This document shows, piece by piece, positions 33,775-42,935 of a DNA stretch of 64,000 bases (positions are counted from its first letter, which is position 1; each line of letters starts with the position of its first letter). Location: contig NZ_CP075169.1 in NCBI RefSeq assembly GCF_016865525.2, positions 5,208,337-5,272,336 of the forward strand, given 5' to 3'. The notes under the pieces were generated by a model that saw nothing but the letters and a program-made list of their open reading frames with translations, was not told the origin of the DNA and did no database searches. The DNA comes from Sodalis ligni. GTDB taxonomy: Bacteria; Pseudomonadota; Gammaproteobacteria; Enterobacterales; Enterobacteriaceae. The position numbers and the translations under genes are program-made.

Positions 33775-33912
33775 AATGTCTTCCATTCGACATGAAAACC
33801 CGTATTAAGGACGGCGAAACCCGTAATACGGGTTCATTCACTTCCCCCTAGTCCTTCCTTGTGTTTTTTTGTCATCTCCGGGGCACACCCCATTTCTGCG
33901 CTGGAGGAAGTT

Positions 33913-34107
33913 ATGACATCTCATCAGCTATTACGTCTGAAACAGGTTGAAGAAAAGACCGGCCTGAAGCGCTCGCAGATTTATCTGTATATGAAAAGCG
34001 GCAACTTTCCCCGTTCAATCAAGATTGGTCCGGCCAGCGTGGCGTGGCTTGAATCTGAAGTTGACGAATGGATCAACCTCAAATTAGCCAACCGCTTAAT
34101 GCGTTGA
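33913..34107 (+). CDS. AlpA-family regulator (candidate excisionase)
   Basis: A 64-residue winged-helix protein, MTSHQLLRLKQVEEKTGLKR then SQIYLYMKSGNFPRSIKIGP and VAWLESEVDEWI, the classic AlpA/Xis layout. Start at 33913 with GGAGGAAG immediately upstream (33903-33910). In related ICEs the AlpA-like gene lies next to the transfer region and can act as a recombination directionality factor. That role is inferred here. Confidence 0.85.
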   Translation: MTSHQLLRLKQVEEKTGLKRSQIYLYMKSGNFPRSIKIGPASVAWLESEVDEWINLKLANRLMR

Positions 34108-34123
34108 AGGGAGAAACAGAATC

Positions 34124-34708
34124 ATGATCCCGTCTCTGAATTTCGCTGTATTAACCGACGCCCTGCACGCCCTTAAGGAAGGCAACATTCGCCACTGCGA
34201 AGCGCTGGGTTTCACTTTCGACGAAATGAACGCCCTCAATCATCTGTCCCTGGATGAGCTGTTTATCATCAGCCGCGCATCAGCGCAGTTTATGGCTGTC
34301 ACTGTCCATCATGACGCTTTACATCAAATCCTGGCATTATCGCGTCAGGAAGTTCAGCGCCAACAACAGATTAACCGGGCCATGACGCTGGGCGGTTCGA
34401 TTGCTCTGCTGAACCAGTATTTTGGCCTCACCTCCAATGAAGTCTGCATCCGTCGCCGGTTGCTGGGGATCACTATCCCACATGGCCGGACGCCCATACC
34501 AGATGAAGAGACCGATGCCGAGATCTGGCGACAATGGCAGAAACGCCATCCGGGAAATATCGCATCGCTCGACGCGCTGGATGTCATGATGCGGATCGCT
34601 GAAGAGTTGTCCTCACAGGGGAATGGTCCGTCCCTCACCGCCGTCTTGAACCGTATTACGCTTTGTGAAAAAGAAGCATCGGACAGGAGGGCATCGCATG
34701 CCGGATGA
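34124..34708 (+). CDS. DUF2857-family protein
   Basis: A 194-residue protein, MIPSLNFAVLTDALHALKEG, with RHCEALGFTFDEMNALNHLS, FGLTSNEVCIRRRLLGITIP and HGRTPIPDEETDAEIWRQWQ. These motifs match DUF2857 proteins often found in ICEs and genomic islands of Enterobacterales. Function is not established. The EVCIRRRLLGI part may be a DNA-contacting helix. It sits 16 bases after alpA and overlaps the next gene by 11 bases, so the three genes are probably one operon. Confidence 0.72.
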   Translation: MIPSLNFAVLTDALHALKEGNIRHCEALGFTFDEMNALNHLSLDELFIISRASAQFMAVTVHHDALHQILALSRQEVQRQQQINRAMTLGGSIALLNQYFGLTSNEVCIRRRLLGITIPHGRTPIPDEETDAEIWRQWQKRHPGNIASLDALDVMMRIAEELSSQGNGPSLTAVLNRITLCEKEASDRRASHAG

Positions 34709-34907
34709 AATCGATCGCGATCAGGAATTTAATGAACAGCGTCTGGAGGACATGATTGAGCAGAACCGTTTTAAATCGACAACAACGCCATCATTGCCCT
34801 ACTGCCGCCTGTGTGGTAAGTCCATACCCGATAAGCGGCGTCAGACTTTGCCGGGCGTGACAACCTATATTGAATGCCAGACAGCACTTGAACGCCATCA
34901 ACGCTGA
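34698..34907 (+). CDS. TraR/DksA-type zinc finger protein
   Basis: A 69-residue protein, MPDEIDRDQEFNEQRLEDMI, with C-terminal YCRLCGKSIPDKRRQTLPGV then TTYIECQTALERHQR. TraR proteins bind RNA polymerase in the secondary channel like DksA plus ppGpp. The normal finger is CxxC-(17)-CxxC. Here the second pair has only the last Cys (YIEC), so one zinc ligand is missing. Start ATG at 34698, with CAGGAGG 8-14 bases upstream inside the preceding gene. Overlaps the DUF2857 gene. Confidence 0.72.
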   Translation: MPDEIDRDQEFNEQRLEDMIEQNRFKSTTTPSLPYCRLCGKSIPDKRRQTLPGVTTYIECQTALERHQR

Positions 34908-34921
34908 GAATACGACGCCCT

Positions 34922-34956
34922 GCGTGCGGAGCGATATTCTTATCCGCACGCTTTTT
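34922..34956 (+). terminator. Rho-independent terminator
   Basis: The stem GCGTGCGGA (34922-34930) pairs with TCCGCACGC (34943-34951), followed by TTTTT. It ends the alpA-DUF2857-traR unit. Confidence 0.85.
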
Positions 34957-35351
34957 ATTATCTGCCTAAATCACTATGCATATTTGCATTGGTTAAAATA
35001 CAAATAAATATGCCAGAATATTTAAGACACCCCCTTCACTCAAGGATTAAATCAAATTCAAACACGGTTAATTCCCCGCTATTTTTCTCTTATTTCCCCG
35101 TTTGATTTTATTGTTACCCGCCTGGATCAGAAAGCGCACCCTGACCACGCCATCATTCGCTGGCAGGGCTTATGGACGTTTATTCGTCCGGGCTGGGTAT
35201 TCGCTCTTTGATAACATGGGTCGGGCTGTCACGTAACCACAATTCAGGGTGCCGCTGAATGTCCTCGCTGACCCGTTGAAACCGGAATGCAGGATCGGGA
35301 TGTGATTCATTTATTTAATCCACTGCTGTTTATTCATTCAAGGAAAATGAG
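34957..35351. other. Intergenic region before the transfer operon
   Basis: AT-rich at first, then mixed composition. It probably carries the promoter of the virB operon. No gene can be supported. An RBS-like AAGGAAAATGAG lies just before the gene at 35352. Confidence 0.4.
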
Positions 35352-35573
35352 ATGCGAAAACCCATCTATCTCGCCTATGTCACCCAGGAAAGCCAATCTG
35401 ATCCACAGGGTGACAAAACCACGTACTGGACGAAAGTCGGCGTGGCGTTTGCTCATAACGGCAAACCCGGTCTTAACATTGTGCTGACGCCCGGCATCGC
35501 CGTTTCCGGCAAGCTGGTACTCCTCGAACCCAAAGACGATATGGACGCACCGCAGGAAGCCCCACTCGGTTAA
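35352..35573 (+). CDS. Small conserved ICE protein of unknown function
   Basis: 73 residues, MRKPIYLAYVTQESQSDPQG, then YWTKVGVAFAHNGKPGLNIV and PGIAVSGKLVLLEPK. No signal peptide; it looks like a small beta-rich protein. It has an RBS (AAGGAAA) and lies 103 bases upstream of virB1. I recall similar short proteins ahead of VirB operons in ICEs, but cannot name the family. Confidence 0.6.
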   Translation: MRKPIYLAYVTQESQSDPQGDKTTYWTKVGVAFAHNGKPGLNIVLTPGIAVSGKLVLLEPKDDMDAPQEAPLG

Positions 35574-35676
35574 CGCCAGGGTTCACGATCAACCTCGATA
35601 CGTTCCTTTCCTCGCCCAGCACCGTGCTCTGCCAGACGGCTGCACGTGTTGCCCGGCTAACTGTCCTGAGGCCACC

Positions 35677-36339
35677 ATGCTTTCCCCCACCGCCTTTCTG
35701 GCGGCGGCCATGCAGTGCGCCGCCAGTGTTCATCCGTCCACATCGTTCGATGTCGCCCGCGTCGAATCAGGTTTTAACCCTTACGCCATCGCGGAGATTG
35801 TACCCAAGAGTGAAAGAGCGCCCGGCAGCAACGACGTTATTTCTCACCAGCCCGATAACAGGGTAGACGCTCTTCGCGTCGTCAACAGACTGGCGGCAAA
35901 AGGCCGCCGCTATTCGGTCGGGCTGATGCAAATCACCAGCACCAATTTCCGTCACTACGGCGTCACTGCCGGTGACCTGCTTGACCCCTGCACCAATCTG
36001 TCCGTCTTTGAGCGCATCCTCACCGACTGTTACCGGCGTGGCGGCTCCCTGAAACGCGCGCTCAGTTGCTACTACTCCGGCAATTTCGATACCGGCCAGC
36101 AAGAGGAATCCGCCTTTAACCAGTCCAGCTATGTGCAGCGTATTGGCTACGTCGTCCCGTCAACACAGGAAGATAAACAACACCATGCCGTCGTAAAAGC
36201 GGGACCGGAGATGCGTTATCCCGCCACCGTCCTGCGCGGTGACATTGCCGACAATTCCACACCACCGCAGACAACCCTGCGCTACCCCAACGCCGTTATT
36301 CGCGGCGATTTACCCGTCCCTGCTCTAGAGGAGAAATGA
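35677..36339 (+). CDS. virB1: VirB1-like lytic transglycosylase
   Basis: A 220-residue enzyme that opens peptidoglycan for the secretion channel. The lysozyme-like (SLT) domain shows the catalytic Glu in FDVARVESGFNPYAIAE, GLMQITSTNFRHYGV, and the end of the domain in SCYYSGNFDTGQQEESAF. The C-terminal 40 residues repeat a MRYPATVLRGDI / LRYPNAVIRGDL motif. There is no strong signal peptide. Overlaps virB2 by 4 bases (ATGA). Confidence 0.9.
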   Translation: MLSPTAFLAAAMQCAASVHPSTSFDVARVESGFNPYAIAEIVPKSERAPGSNDVISHQPDNRVDALRVVNRLAAKGRRYSVGLMQITSTNFRHYGVTAGDLLDPCTNLSVFERILTDCYRRGGSLKRALSCYYSGNFDTGQQEESAFNQSSYVQRIGYVVPSTQEDKQHHAVVKAGPEMRYPATVLRGDIADNSTPPQTTLRYPNAVIRGDLPVPALEEK

Positions 36340-36617
36340 GCATGCAAAAACGTCAATACTGGCCTGCGGTCGCTTACCTGTTACTCGCTTCCCGCGTGCT
36401 GGCGGCGGACAGCGGATTTGATAAAGCCAGCGATACGCTGAGCAACACCTCCACCGGCCTGCTGGGGCTGGCCGCCGTCACCATCACGCTGGCCACCATG
36501 TGGATTGGCTACAAGGTGCTTTTCGACGGCAAGAGTCTTTCCGACATGCGCAACGTCATTATTGGCGCCATCCTGATTGTCGGCGCGTCAGGCTTCGGGG
36601 CCTACTGGGCGGCGTAG
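36336..36617 (+). CDS. virB2: VirB2-like major pilin
   Basis: 93 residues with a signal sequence (VAYLLLASRVLAADSG, cleavage probably after ALA or A-A), then two hydrophobic helices (LLGLAAVTITLATMWIGYKV and VIIGAILIVGASGFGAYW), as in VirB2/TrbC pilins. It forms the conjugative pilus. It follows virB1 with a 4-base overlap. Confidence 0.9.
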   Translation: MSMQKRQYWPAVAYLLLASRVLAADSGFDKASDTLSNTSTGLLGLAAVTITLATMWIGYKVLFDGKSLSDMRNVIIGAILIVGASGFGAYWAA

Positions 36618-36626
36618 GGGGAACGA

Positions 36627-36902
36627 ATGACTACGCTGAACAAGGCGCTGACGCGCCCCGCCGCCATCATGGGCATTCCCATCGTGCCGTTCGTTATCGT
36701 CAGCGGGACTATCGTCCTGCTGTCGGTCTATCTCAGCTATTACCTGGCATTGCTGCTCATACCGGCCTGGATAGAAATGAAAGCCAAAGCGCGAACGGAT
36801 ATCCATTATTTCGGTCTGCTCTGGCTGGCGTTTAAAACCCGTGGACGGTTTGCCACCAACCGGCATTACGGCGCGAACGCTATGCCGGCCCAATCGCTAT
36901 GA
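36627..36902 (+). CDS. virB3: VirB3-like inner membrane protein
   Basis: 91 residues with the N-terminal signature NKALTRPAAIMGIPIVPF, then one or two membrane segments (VIVSGTIVLLSVYLSYYLAL), then a basic tail. It is small and hydrophobic, as expected for VirB3, and sits between virB2 and virB4. Its 3' end lies close to or overlaps the virB4 start, depending on which virB4 start is used. Confidence 0.88.
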   Translation: MTTLNKALTRPAAIMGIPIVPFVIVSGTIVLLSVYLSYYLALLLIPAWIEMKAKARTDIHYFGLLWLAFKTRGRFATNRHYGANAMPAQSL

Positions 36903-36933
36903 TGCCGTCGATGTTTCGGAGTTCACCATTAAG

Positions 36934-39375
36934 ATGAAGCTAAACGAGCGCATCACGCTGGATAAATACATTCCGTATTCCTCTCATATTCACCCCCAGG
37001 TGATAAGGAACCGCCATGGCGACCTGGTTGCCACCTGGGAACTGGCTGGAGCCGTATTTGAATGCGAGGATGAACACCACCTGACCTTTGTGGCAACCCA
37101 TCTCAACAATGTTATTCGTTCGTATGAAGGGCTGCCGGTCACTTTCTATATTCACCGCATAAGAGAGCAATACCTGGATGCGTTTGAGGCCCATTCGGGT
37201 ATTCCCTTTTCCGATGAGGTCTTAGCGCGTTATTACCGGCCGATTAAAGAAAAACCCTTCTGGCGGCACCGGCTGTTTTTCACCGTCTGTTATGCGCCGT
37301 TCTCGCGGCTGGAGAAAAAGGTCATGAAGAGACAGCCGGTCGGGAAAAGGCACGCCGCACTGGATGACGCCCTGAAAGCGATGCTGGAGCATCAGGAGGC
37401 GTTGACTTCCGCCCTGTCCCGCTATATGGCGACCCCACTGGGGGTTTATGAAGAAAATGGGCGGGTGTATTCCTCACAACTGGCTTTTTATCACCGTCTG
37501 ATGACCGGCCAATGGCAAAAGGTGGCGGTGACCCGCTCACCGTTTTACGACACGCTCAGCACACCGGATGTCTTCTTTAGTACCGATACCGCCGAGTGCC
37601 AGACGGTCGGCGGCTCCCGTTTTTTACGCAGTCTGGAAATCAAGGACTACTCGCCCCAAACCCATACGGGGTTACTGGATGCGCTGCTGTATGCCGAAAG
37701 CGAGTATGTCCTCACGCAATCCTTCACCTGCATGGCGCGGGATGAAGCGCAAAATCACATCCGGCTGGCGGAAAAGCGACTGAACTCGGCGGATGATGAC
37801 GCCCTTTCGCAGCGCGAAGAGCTGATTGTCTTGCGTGACCTGCTCCAGTCCGGGCATATATCGTGCGGGAAATACCACTTTTCCCTGCTGGTCTCCTCAG
37901 ACAGCGCCGACCGGGTGGTAAAAGACACCAACGCGTTGGCCCAGCCCTTTGCCGACCTCGGTATCATGACGTCCTTGTCCACCCTGTCATTACCTGCCGC
38001 CTATCTGGCGCAGTTGCCGGGGGTGTATACGCTGCGGCCCCGGCTGGTTGCCGTCAGCAGCCAGAACTATGCCGATATGGCGAGCCTGCATAACTTCCAT
38101 CCTCACAAACGGGACGGCAATCCCTGGGGCGAGGCCATCGCCATCCTGACATCACCGGGCGGCGGTGGTTATTACCTGAACCTGCATGACAGCCAGGCCG
38201 GGCGGGATGATTTTAATGAAAAAACACCGGGCAATACGGCGATTATCGGGAAAACAGGGTCAGGCAAGACACTGCTGATGACGATGATGCAACAATTGAT
38301 GCAGAAGTACCGCAACCCGGCGACATTCTCCGCGTCGGCCACGATTAAACGGCTGACCACCGTTTATTTTGACAAGGACCGGGCAGCAGAGATGTCGATA
38401 CGCCAGATGGGCGGGCGTTACTTCCGCATCCGGACCGGCGTCCCCAGCGGGTTTAATCCGTTTTCACTGGCGCCGAGCCGGCGCAACATCAGCTTTATTA
38501 AACGGCTGGTCCGGATGCTGTGTCGCCGTAACGGCAATCCGCTCGACCCACGCGACGAAGAGCGTATCAGCACCGCCGTGGATACCATCATGCTGGACTA
38601 CCCGCCGGAATACCGCCGTTATGGCATCACGCGGCTGCTGGAAGTGCTGCCGGAGCCGCCGACCAAAGACGCCCGCACCAACGGGCTGCGCATCCGGCTG
38701 AAACAGTGGGCACAGGGCGGCGAATTCGGCTGGGTATTTGATAACGAAGAAGATACCTTCACAATCAGCGACATCGATAATTTTGGTATCGACGGCACGG
38801 AATTCCTGGACGATGACGACATCCGCGGCCCCATCACTTTTTACCTGCTGTACCGCGTCACCAGCCTGCTGGACGGACGCCGCCTGGTGATGTTCATGGA
38901 TGAATTCTGGCGGTGGCTGTCCGACGTCGAGTTTTCCCGGTTCTCGCTCAATATGCTTAAAGTCATTCGCAAGCTCAACGGCATTTTTGTCCCCGCCACC
39001 CAGTCACCCGATGAAATCGTTAAGCATCCCATCGCCCCGGCAATCATTGAGCAGTGCGGCACACAAATCTTTCTCGCCAATCCAAAGGCCAGCCATGCGG
39101 ATTACGTGGAAAAAATGAAAGTGCCGGAAAGCGTGTATGACATCGTGCGCAATCTTGATCCGGGCGAACATTACATGGTGGTACTGAAAACGCCCCTGCG
39201 CGCCGGTGAAACCCGGCCTTTCGTGTCGATGGCAAAAATGGACCTATCGGGCCTGGGGAAAATCACCAAATTGCTGAGCGGGAGTGAAGACAACCTGAAA
39301 ATATTTGACGCCCTTTATCAGGACGGCATGACGCCAGAGGAATGGAAAGAGGCATTTCTTGAACAGGCAATATAA
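36934..39375 (+). CDS. virB4: VirB4-like ATPase
   Basis: About 813 residues, MKLNERITLDKYIPYSSHIH at the start, Walker A TAIIGKTGSGKTLLMTMMQQ, and Walker B VMFMDEFWRWL with ATQSPDEIV further on. It is the largest ATPase of the system, needed for pilus assembly and substrate transfer. An in-frame GTG at 36841 would add 31 residues overlapping virB3. I chose the ATG because it matches the VirB4/PilX4 start. The sequence looks intact. Confidence 0.92.
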   Translation: MKLNERITLDKYIPYSSHIHPQVIRNRHGDLVATWELAGAVFECEDEHHLTFVATHLNNVIRSYEGLPVTFYIHRIREQYLDAFEAHSGIPFSDEVLARYYRPIKEKPFWRHRLFFTVCYAPFSRLEKKVMKRQPVGKRHAALDDALKAMLEHQEALTSALSRYMATPLGVYEENGRVYSSQLAFYHRLMTGQWQKVAVTRSPFYDTLSTPDVFFSTDTAECQTVGGSRFLRSLEIKDYSPQTHTGLLDALLYAESEYVLTQSFTCMARDEAQNHIRLAEKRLNSADDDALSQREELIVLRDLLQSGHISCGKYHFSLLVSSDSADRVVKDTNALAQPFADLGIMTSLSTLSLPAAYLAQLPGVYTLRPRLVAVSSQNYADMASLHNFHPHKRDGNPWGEAIAILTSPGGGGYYLNLHDSQAGRDDFNEKTPGNTAIIGKTGSGKTLLMTMMQQLMQKYRNPATFSASATIKRLTTVYFDKDRAAEMSIRQMGGRYFRIRTGVPSGFNPFSLAPSRRNISFIKRLVRMLCRRNGNPLDPRDEERISTAVDTIMLDYPPEYRRYGITRLLEVLPEPPTKDARTNGLRIRLKQWAQGGEFGWVFDNEEDTFTISDIDNFGIDGTEFLDDDDIRGPITFYLLYRVTSLLDGRRLVMFMDEFWRWLSDVEFSRFSLNMLKVIRKLNGIFVPATQSPDEIVKHPIAPAIIEQCGTQIFLANPKASHADYVEKMKVPESVYDIVRNLDPGEHYMVVLKTPLRAGETRPFVSMAKMDLSGLGKITKLLSGSEDNLKIFDALYQDGMTPEEWKEAFLEQAI

Positions 39376-39398
39376 CATTCACACCGGAGATAAAATCA

Positions 39399-40118
39399 AT
39401 GCGTACCCGATATAGCATCCTGGTGTTATCGTTGTTTATTTCCGCCCCATCGATAAGCGCTGGAATTCCGGTTTTCGATGCCGTGCAGAATGCGGAATCC
39501 ATTACCCAGTGGACTGAAAAACTCAAGCAATGGGAAGAAACCGTGACTCATTATAAAAGTGAGATTAACGCCTATAAGCAGCAGTTAGCCACGGCGACGG
39601 GCGTACGGGATATTCAGGGTTTTCTCAGCGACGCCAGAAGCCTAAAAACGGATATTGATGCGCTGCGAAAGAATGGCGTTTCGCTGGATGACCTGCTCAC
39701 CAACCAGAACGGTTCATATTCCTCTGAACTTCAGAGCCTATATAATAAATATAAATCTTTCGATGCCTGTAATCAGTCCAGCACGTCACAGAGTTACCTG
39801 GCAAGCTGCAAACAAATCGTTCTCAACCAGGCGGTGTCCATTGAGAACACCAGTGATGTGGAAAACAGGATCAACAGCACACTCAGCGATATATCAGACT
39901 TATCTGACCGCATAACGAACGCTCAGGACACGAAAGAGTCACAGGACCTGGCTAACGCCGTGGCGGCCAAAAGCGTACAATTAAGTGCGCTGACCAGCCA
40001 GTGGGAGATGTCTGTCAGGCAGTCTGAACAGCGAACAAAACTGCTGGAGCAGCAGAGACAGAAAGCCTTTGAGCAGCAGCAATTAACAGCACCGGTTGCT
40101 GATCTGAACACTATATAG
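39399..40118 (+). CDS. virB5: VirB5-like minor pilin
   Basis: 239 residues with a signal peptide (SILVLSLFISAPSISAGIPV) and a mature part rich in coiled-coil stretches (QWTEKLKQWEETVTHYKSEI near the start, RTKLLEQQRQKAFEQQQ at the end). The opening IPVFDAVQNAESITQW is typical of VirB5. Two Cys (residues 119-145 region) may form a disulfide. It locates to the pilus tip. Confidence 0.9.
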   Translation: MRTRYSILVLSLFISAPSISAGIPVFDAVQNAESITQWTEKLKQWEETVTHYKSEINAYKQQLATATGVRDIQGFLSDARSLKTDIDALRKNGVSLDDLLTNQNGSYSSELQSLYNKYKSFDACNQSSTSQSYLASCKQIVLNQAVSIENTSDVENRINSTLSDISDLSDRITNAQDTKESQDLANAVAAKSVQLSALTSQWEMSVRQSEQRTKLLEQQRQKAFEQQQLTAPVADLNTI

Positions 40119-40129
40119 GGAGCTTAAAC

Positions 40130-40378
40130 ATGTCTAAATCCTTATTAACCTTATTCGTCGCCTCAGGCGTCATCGCATTATCCGGTTGTAAAGAGACAAA
40201 ATCCGAAGCCTGGTATAAGCAACATCCGGATGAGACGTATACAGTTTATACGCAATGCCTCAAAGATGGCGAGGCGAGTGATAATTGCGAATTTGCCCAC
40301 AGGGCAGCCATTATGTACGCGCAAATAGGCAAGCCAGGGATAAAGGAAAATTCGAAGAACTTTTCAGCAGGAAGCTAA
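40130..40378 (+). CDS. eexN: EexN-like entry-exclusion lipoprotein
   Basis: 82 residues with a lipobox IALSGC, then KETKSEAWYKQHPDETYTVY, QCLKDGEASDNCEFAHRAAI. The pattern (Tyr-Lys-x-His-Pro-Asp-Glu, then Cys pairs) fits the EexN family, which blocks redundant entry of a related element. It lies between virB5 and virB6, the usual place. The RBS GGGAGC precedes it. Confidence 0.8.
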   Translation: MSKSLLTLFVASGVIALSGCKETKSEAWYKQHPDETYTVYTQCLKDGEASDNCEFAHRAAIMYAQIGKPGIKENSKNFSAGS

Positions 40379-40471
40379 AAAATAAAATCCGTTACCAAGT
40401 AATATCCCGCCAGTAAAACAGGGACGCTTCCTGTTTTTATTCCTGTCTATTACTATATCAAGCGAGGCATT

Positions 40472-41511
40472 ATGTCCGGTGGTATTTTTGTTGGCATGGA
40501 CAAAAACATCATGGATGGACTCAACGCCGTTTTAGAAGGTCAGTATTCCACCTACGGCTCGATGATAAGCATTATAGTTGTCAGCTCTTTCACCTTATTC
40601 ATCGTTTATCGGGGTATCAGACGCTGGGAGGTAAATTACAAACCCCAGTTGAAGATGTCGTCTGGGATGTGGGCCGGATGTTGCTCATTACCACCTTTGT
40701 GTTAAATCGCGATAGCTGGCTGGACGCCGTGATCGCGGCCATCGAAGGACTTAAGGATGGCGTAAGTGGCGATGATAATGTCTGGGTCCTGCTCGATACC
40801 GTGTGGGAGAAGGCGCAGACGCTGGGGCAGACATTGTTTAATCTGGATACCTCCACCTATGTCCAATTGAGCGGGGGCTTCGCCGAAGTGCTGGTATGGG
40901 GTGGCGCAATCGTGCTTTTACTTGCAGCAACGTTTGTCAACCTGCTCGCCGAAATCACCCTACTGTTAATGACTACCACTGCCCCCCTGTTTATTTTCTG
41001 TCTGCTGTACGGTTTCCTGAAGCCCATGTTTGATAACTGGCTAAAAACCATTTTTACGGCGATATTGACGATCATGTTCTCTGCCTTATCCATCCGGATC
41101 GCCATCAATTACCTGAATAATATACTGGATGCCGCTATAGACACCTCTAGCAACAGCAATATGGTGACGCTGGCGGCGCAATGTTTGTTGGCCGGGATCG
41201 CGTCGGGAGTTGTCGTTTATTTCTCCGCGAAGATTGCCAGTGCGCTGAGTGGCGCAGCTGTCCAAGCCACATTACAGGGCGCGGTGATGAGTGGGCTGGG
41301 CGGACTGGTCAGTAAGTCTGCTGATGCGGCCAGACCCGGCATGAAGGCCGGAGCGGCAGGAGCTAAACTGGCGGCGAAAGGCGGCGTCAGTGCTGCCGGC
41401 GCAACAGGCAAACTCATCGCCGCCGGCACCGGCAAGGCCCTCTCTGCATGGCAAAAACGCGCCGCCGCCATCGAGAATATGAAACGTTTTAATCAGCAGC
41501 GTAACCGCTAA
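40472..41511 (+). pseudogene. virB6: VirB6-like channel protein, one frameshift
   Basis: The first frame starts MSGGIFVGMDKNIMDGLNAV and reaches FTLFIVYRGI. After 40617 it runs out of frame (RRWEVNYK and so on, stop at 40705). Adding one C restores QTLGGKLQTPVEDVVWDVGR and joins the second frame, MLLITTFVLNRDSWLDAVIA, with five or so membrane helices and a C-terminal Ala/Gly-rich tail. The span is 1,040 bases, one short of 347 codons. VirB6 is an essential polytopic inner-membrane protein. As written, conjugation would be blocked unless this is a sequence error. Confidence 0.88.
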
Positions 41512-41520
41512 CTCCTAACT

Positions 41521-41609
41521 GGATTAAGCCACCATTCAACCCAAAACTTTCCAATAGCAGAGCATGACTAGACCTGGCAGGCTGCTAAGGGCGTGAAGCA
41601 GACGTTTTC
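41521..41609. repeat. Dispersed non-coding repeat A, copy 2
   Basis: GGATTAAGCCACCATTCAAC through AGCATGACTAGACCTGGCAG aligns with 3595-3682. It begins 10 bases after the virB6 stop, at the left edge of the cargo block between virB6 and virB7. Confidence 0.5.
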
Positions 41610-41712
41610 CCACTATCGGCTCGTTAGGTCATGAGGAGATGGTTTAGGGTTTATTGGATTTTAACAGGCGTAATATCGTATAATAACTAGACACAGTAAG
41701 AAGGAGGTTCGA

Positions 41713-41934
41713 ATGACCACTTTTGTTCGTCAAAGTCGCACCGTTGCTAAAGCAATTGATGCTGGCCGTAAAACCGGTCGTGCCAATATCGAAGGCAGCA
41801 CCCCAGCTGAAATACAGGCCAACCTGCTGAGAAGTCTGGATGAGTTTACTGCATCGATTCCAACTACGAAACCACAGTCTCACGTGAAAGGATCTCGCGG
41901 TGCCAATCATAAAAAAGCGTATTTCGGGCGTTGA
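41713..41934 (+). CDS. Small unknown protein (73 residues), first gene of a pair
   Basis: MTTFVRQSRTVAKAIDAGRK, GRANIEGSTPAEIQANLLRS, LDEFTASIPTTKPQS, ending with a basic tail. AAGGAGG lies just upstream (41700-41706). A soluble, basic protein. Its 3' end overlaps the start of the next gene by 35 bases, so the two are probably translated together, an arrangement seen in toxin-antitoxin and other two-gene units. No family is recognised. Confidence 0.5.
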   Translation: MTTFVRQSRTVAKAIDAGRKTGRANIEGSTPAEIQANLLRSLDEFTASIPTTKPQSHVKGSRGANHKKAYFGR

Positions 41935-42421
41935 TCTTCGTTCGGGATTTCACCTGACCTCTCAGGCTTTAGGATATCCTCCAGGCAAACAGGCACCGTT
42001 AATGGCTGACATTGCCGCATTGATAGCTAAATGGAGGAATGACTTAGAGGTCGAAATTTATACTGAAAATTATGAGTTTCAATACGGTTGGATCAAATCT
42101 TCGCGTTTTAACGCAGCAGGTGAGGAAAGCGAGCATTATGCAACTTACTTCCATACTCGCGCCAAGCCAAACGCCAATGATCCACTTCTAATTATTAGTT
42201 TTGACTCTGTTGCCGGGCAGTACGATTTTATGTTCATTGAGACCATCACTGATCATAAAATGTACTTTGGTCCGCCGGGCGCAGGTAAAACTAAGGCCCA
42301 TGTGGAAAGACGGTCATTTGATTTGAAACGCCGTATTGAAAATGGAAAGAGGGCTAAGCCCCAGGCTTCTTCTCAATCGCCTGAAGTTGATAAAGATGAC
42401 GATATTCCTCCTAACGAATGA
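41900..42421 (+). CDS. Unknown protein with a P-loop-like motif, second gene of a pair
   Basis: Up to 173 residues from GTG at 41900 (or 139 from ATG at 42002). It contains IAALIAKWRNDLEVEIYTEN, FQYGWIKSSRFNAAGEESEH, LLIISFDSVAGQYDFMFIET and, near the end, YFGPPGAGKTKAHVERRSFD. GPPGAGKT matches Walker A in form, but it lies only about 45 residues from the C terminus with no Walker B after it, so it may not bind nucleotide. The C-terminal tail is acidic. No family is recognised. The following gap, 42422-42661, holds only a fragment of repeat B (around 42497). Confidence 0.5.
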   Translation: MPIIKKRISGVDLRSGFHLTSQALGYPPGKQAPLMADIAALIAKWRNDLEVEIYTENYEFQYGWIKSSRFNAAGEESEHYATYFHTRAKPNANDPLLIISFDSVAGQYDFMFIETITDHKMYFGPPGAGKTKAHVERRSFDLKRRIENGKRAKPQASSQSPEVDKDDDIPPNE

Positions 42422-42935
42422 AATCGAAATAAGTACTGCTGTTTTTTTCACATAGAATCTTTTCTGACATACAGTCAATTTAAAATATAAGTGTCATGTC
42501 CGCTTTTGGCACGAAGCGGAGAGGCCCTAGGTCGTATGACGTCTGCTCTAAGCGAGAAGCTGATGTTTAACTTATTATTCACGGAAGCCTCTGATTTATC
42601 TAAAAAGAATCAGAAGCGTCTATTAACCCCGTGGCGATTCACATTAAGTGATTTGATAGCGTCAGGACACTTTGTTTCGGAGCCATCGGGTTAACCCACT
42701 GGACAGAATAAGTTCGGCAAGTTTGCCAGGTCCAATTAACGTGACGCCTTCAATTTCCAGCTCTTCATTCAGAGGGCCACTATGCCAGACAAAGAACATC
42801 CGCTCATAAGCTTTACTTCCCTGAAAGCGGTCTACATATTCATTAAGTGTATCTAGAGTGGCAGTCGATTTAACCTGAACAAATGCGTTTTCACCCGTCG
42901 TCGGTAGTTGGATTTGACCCCATATATCCATGCAC

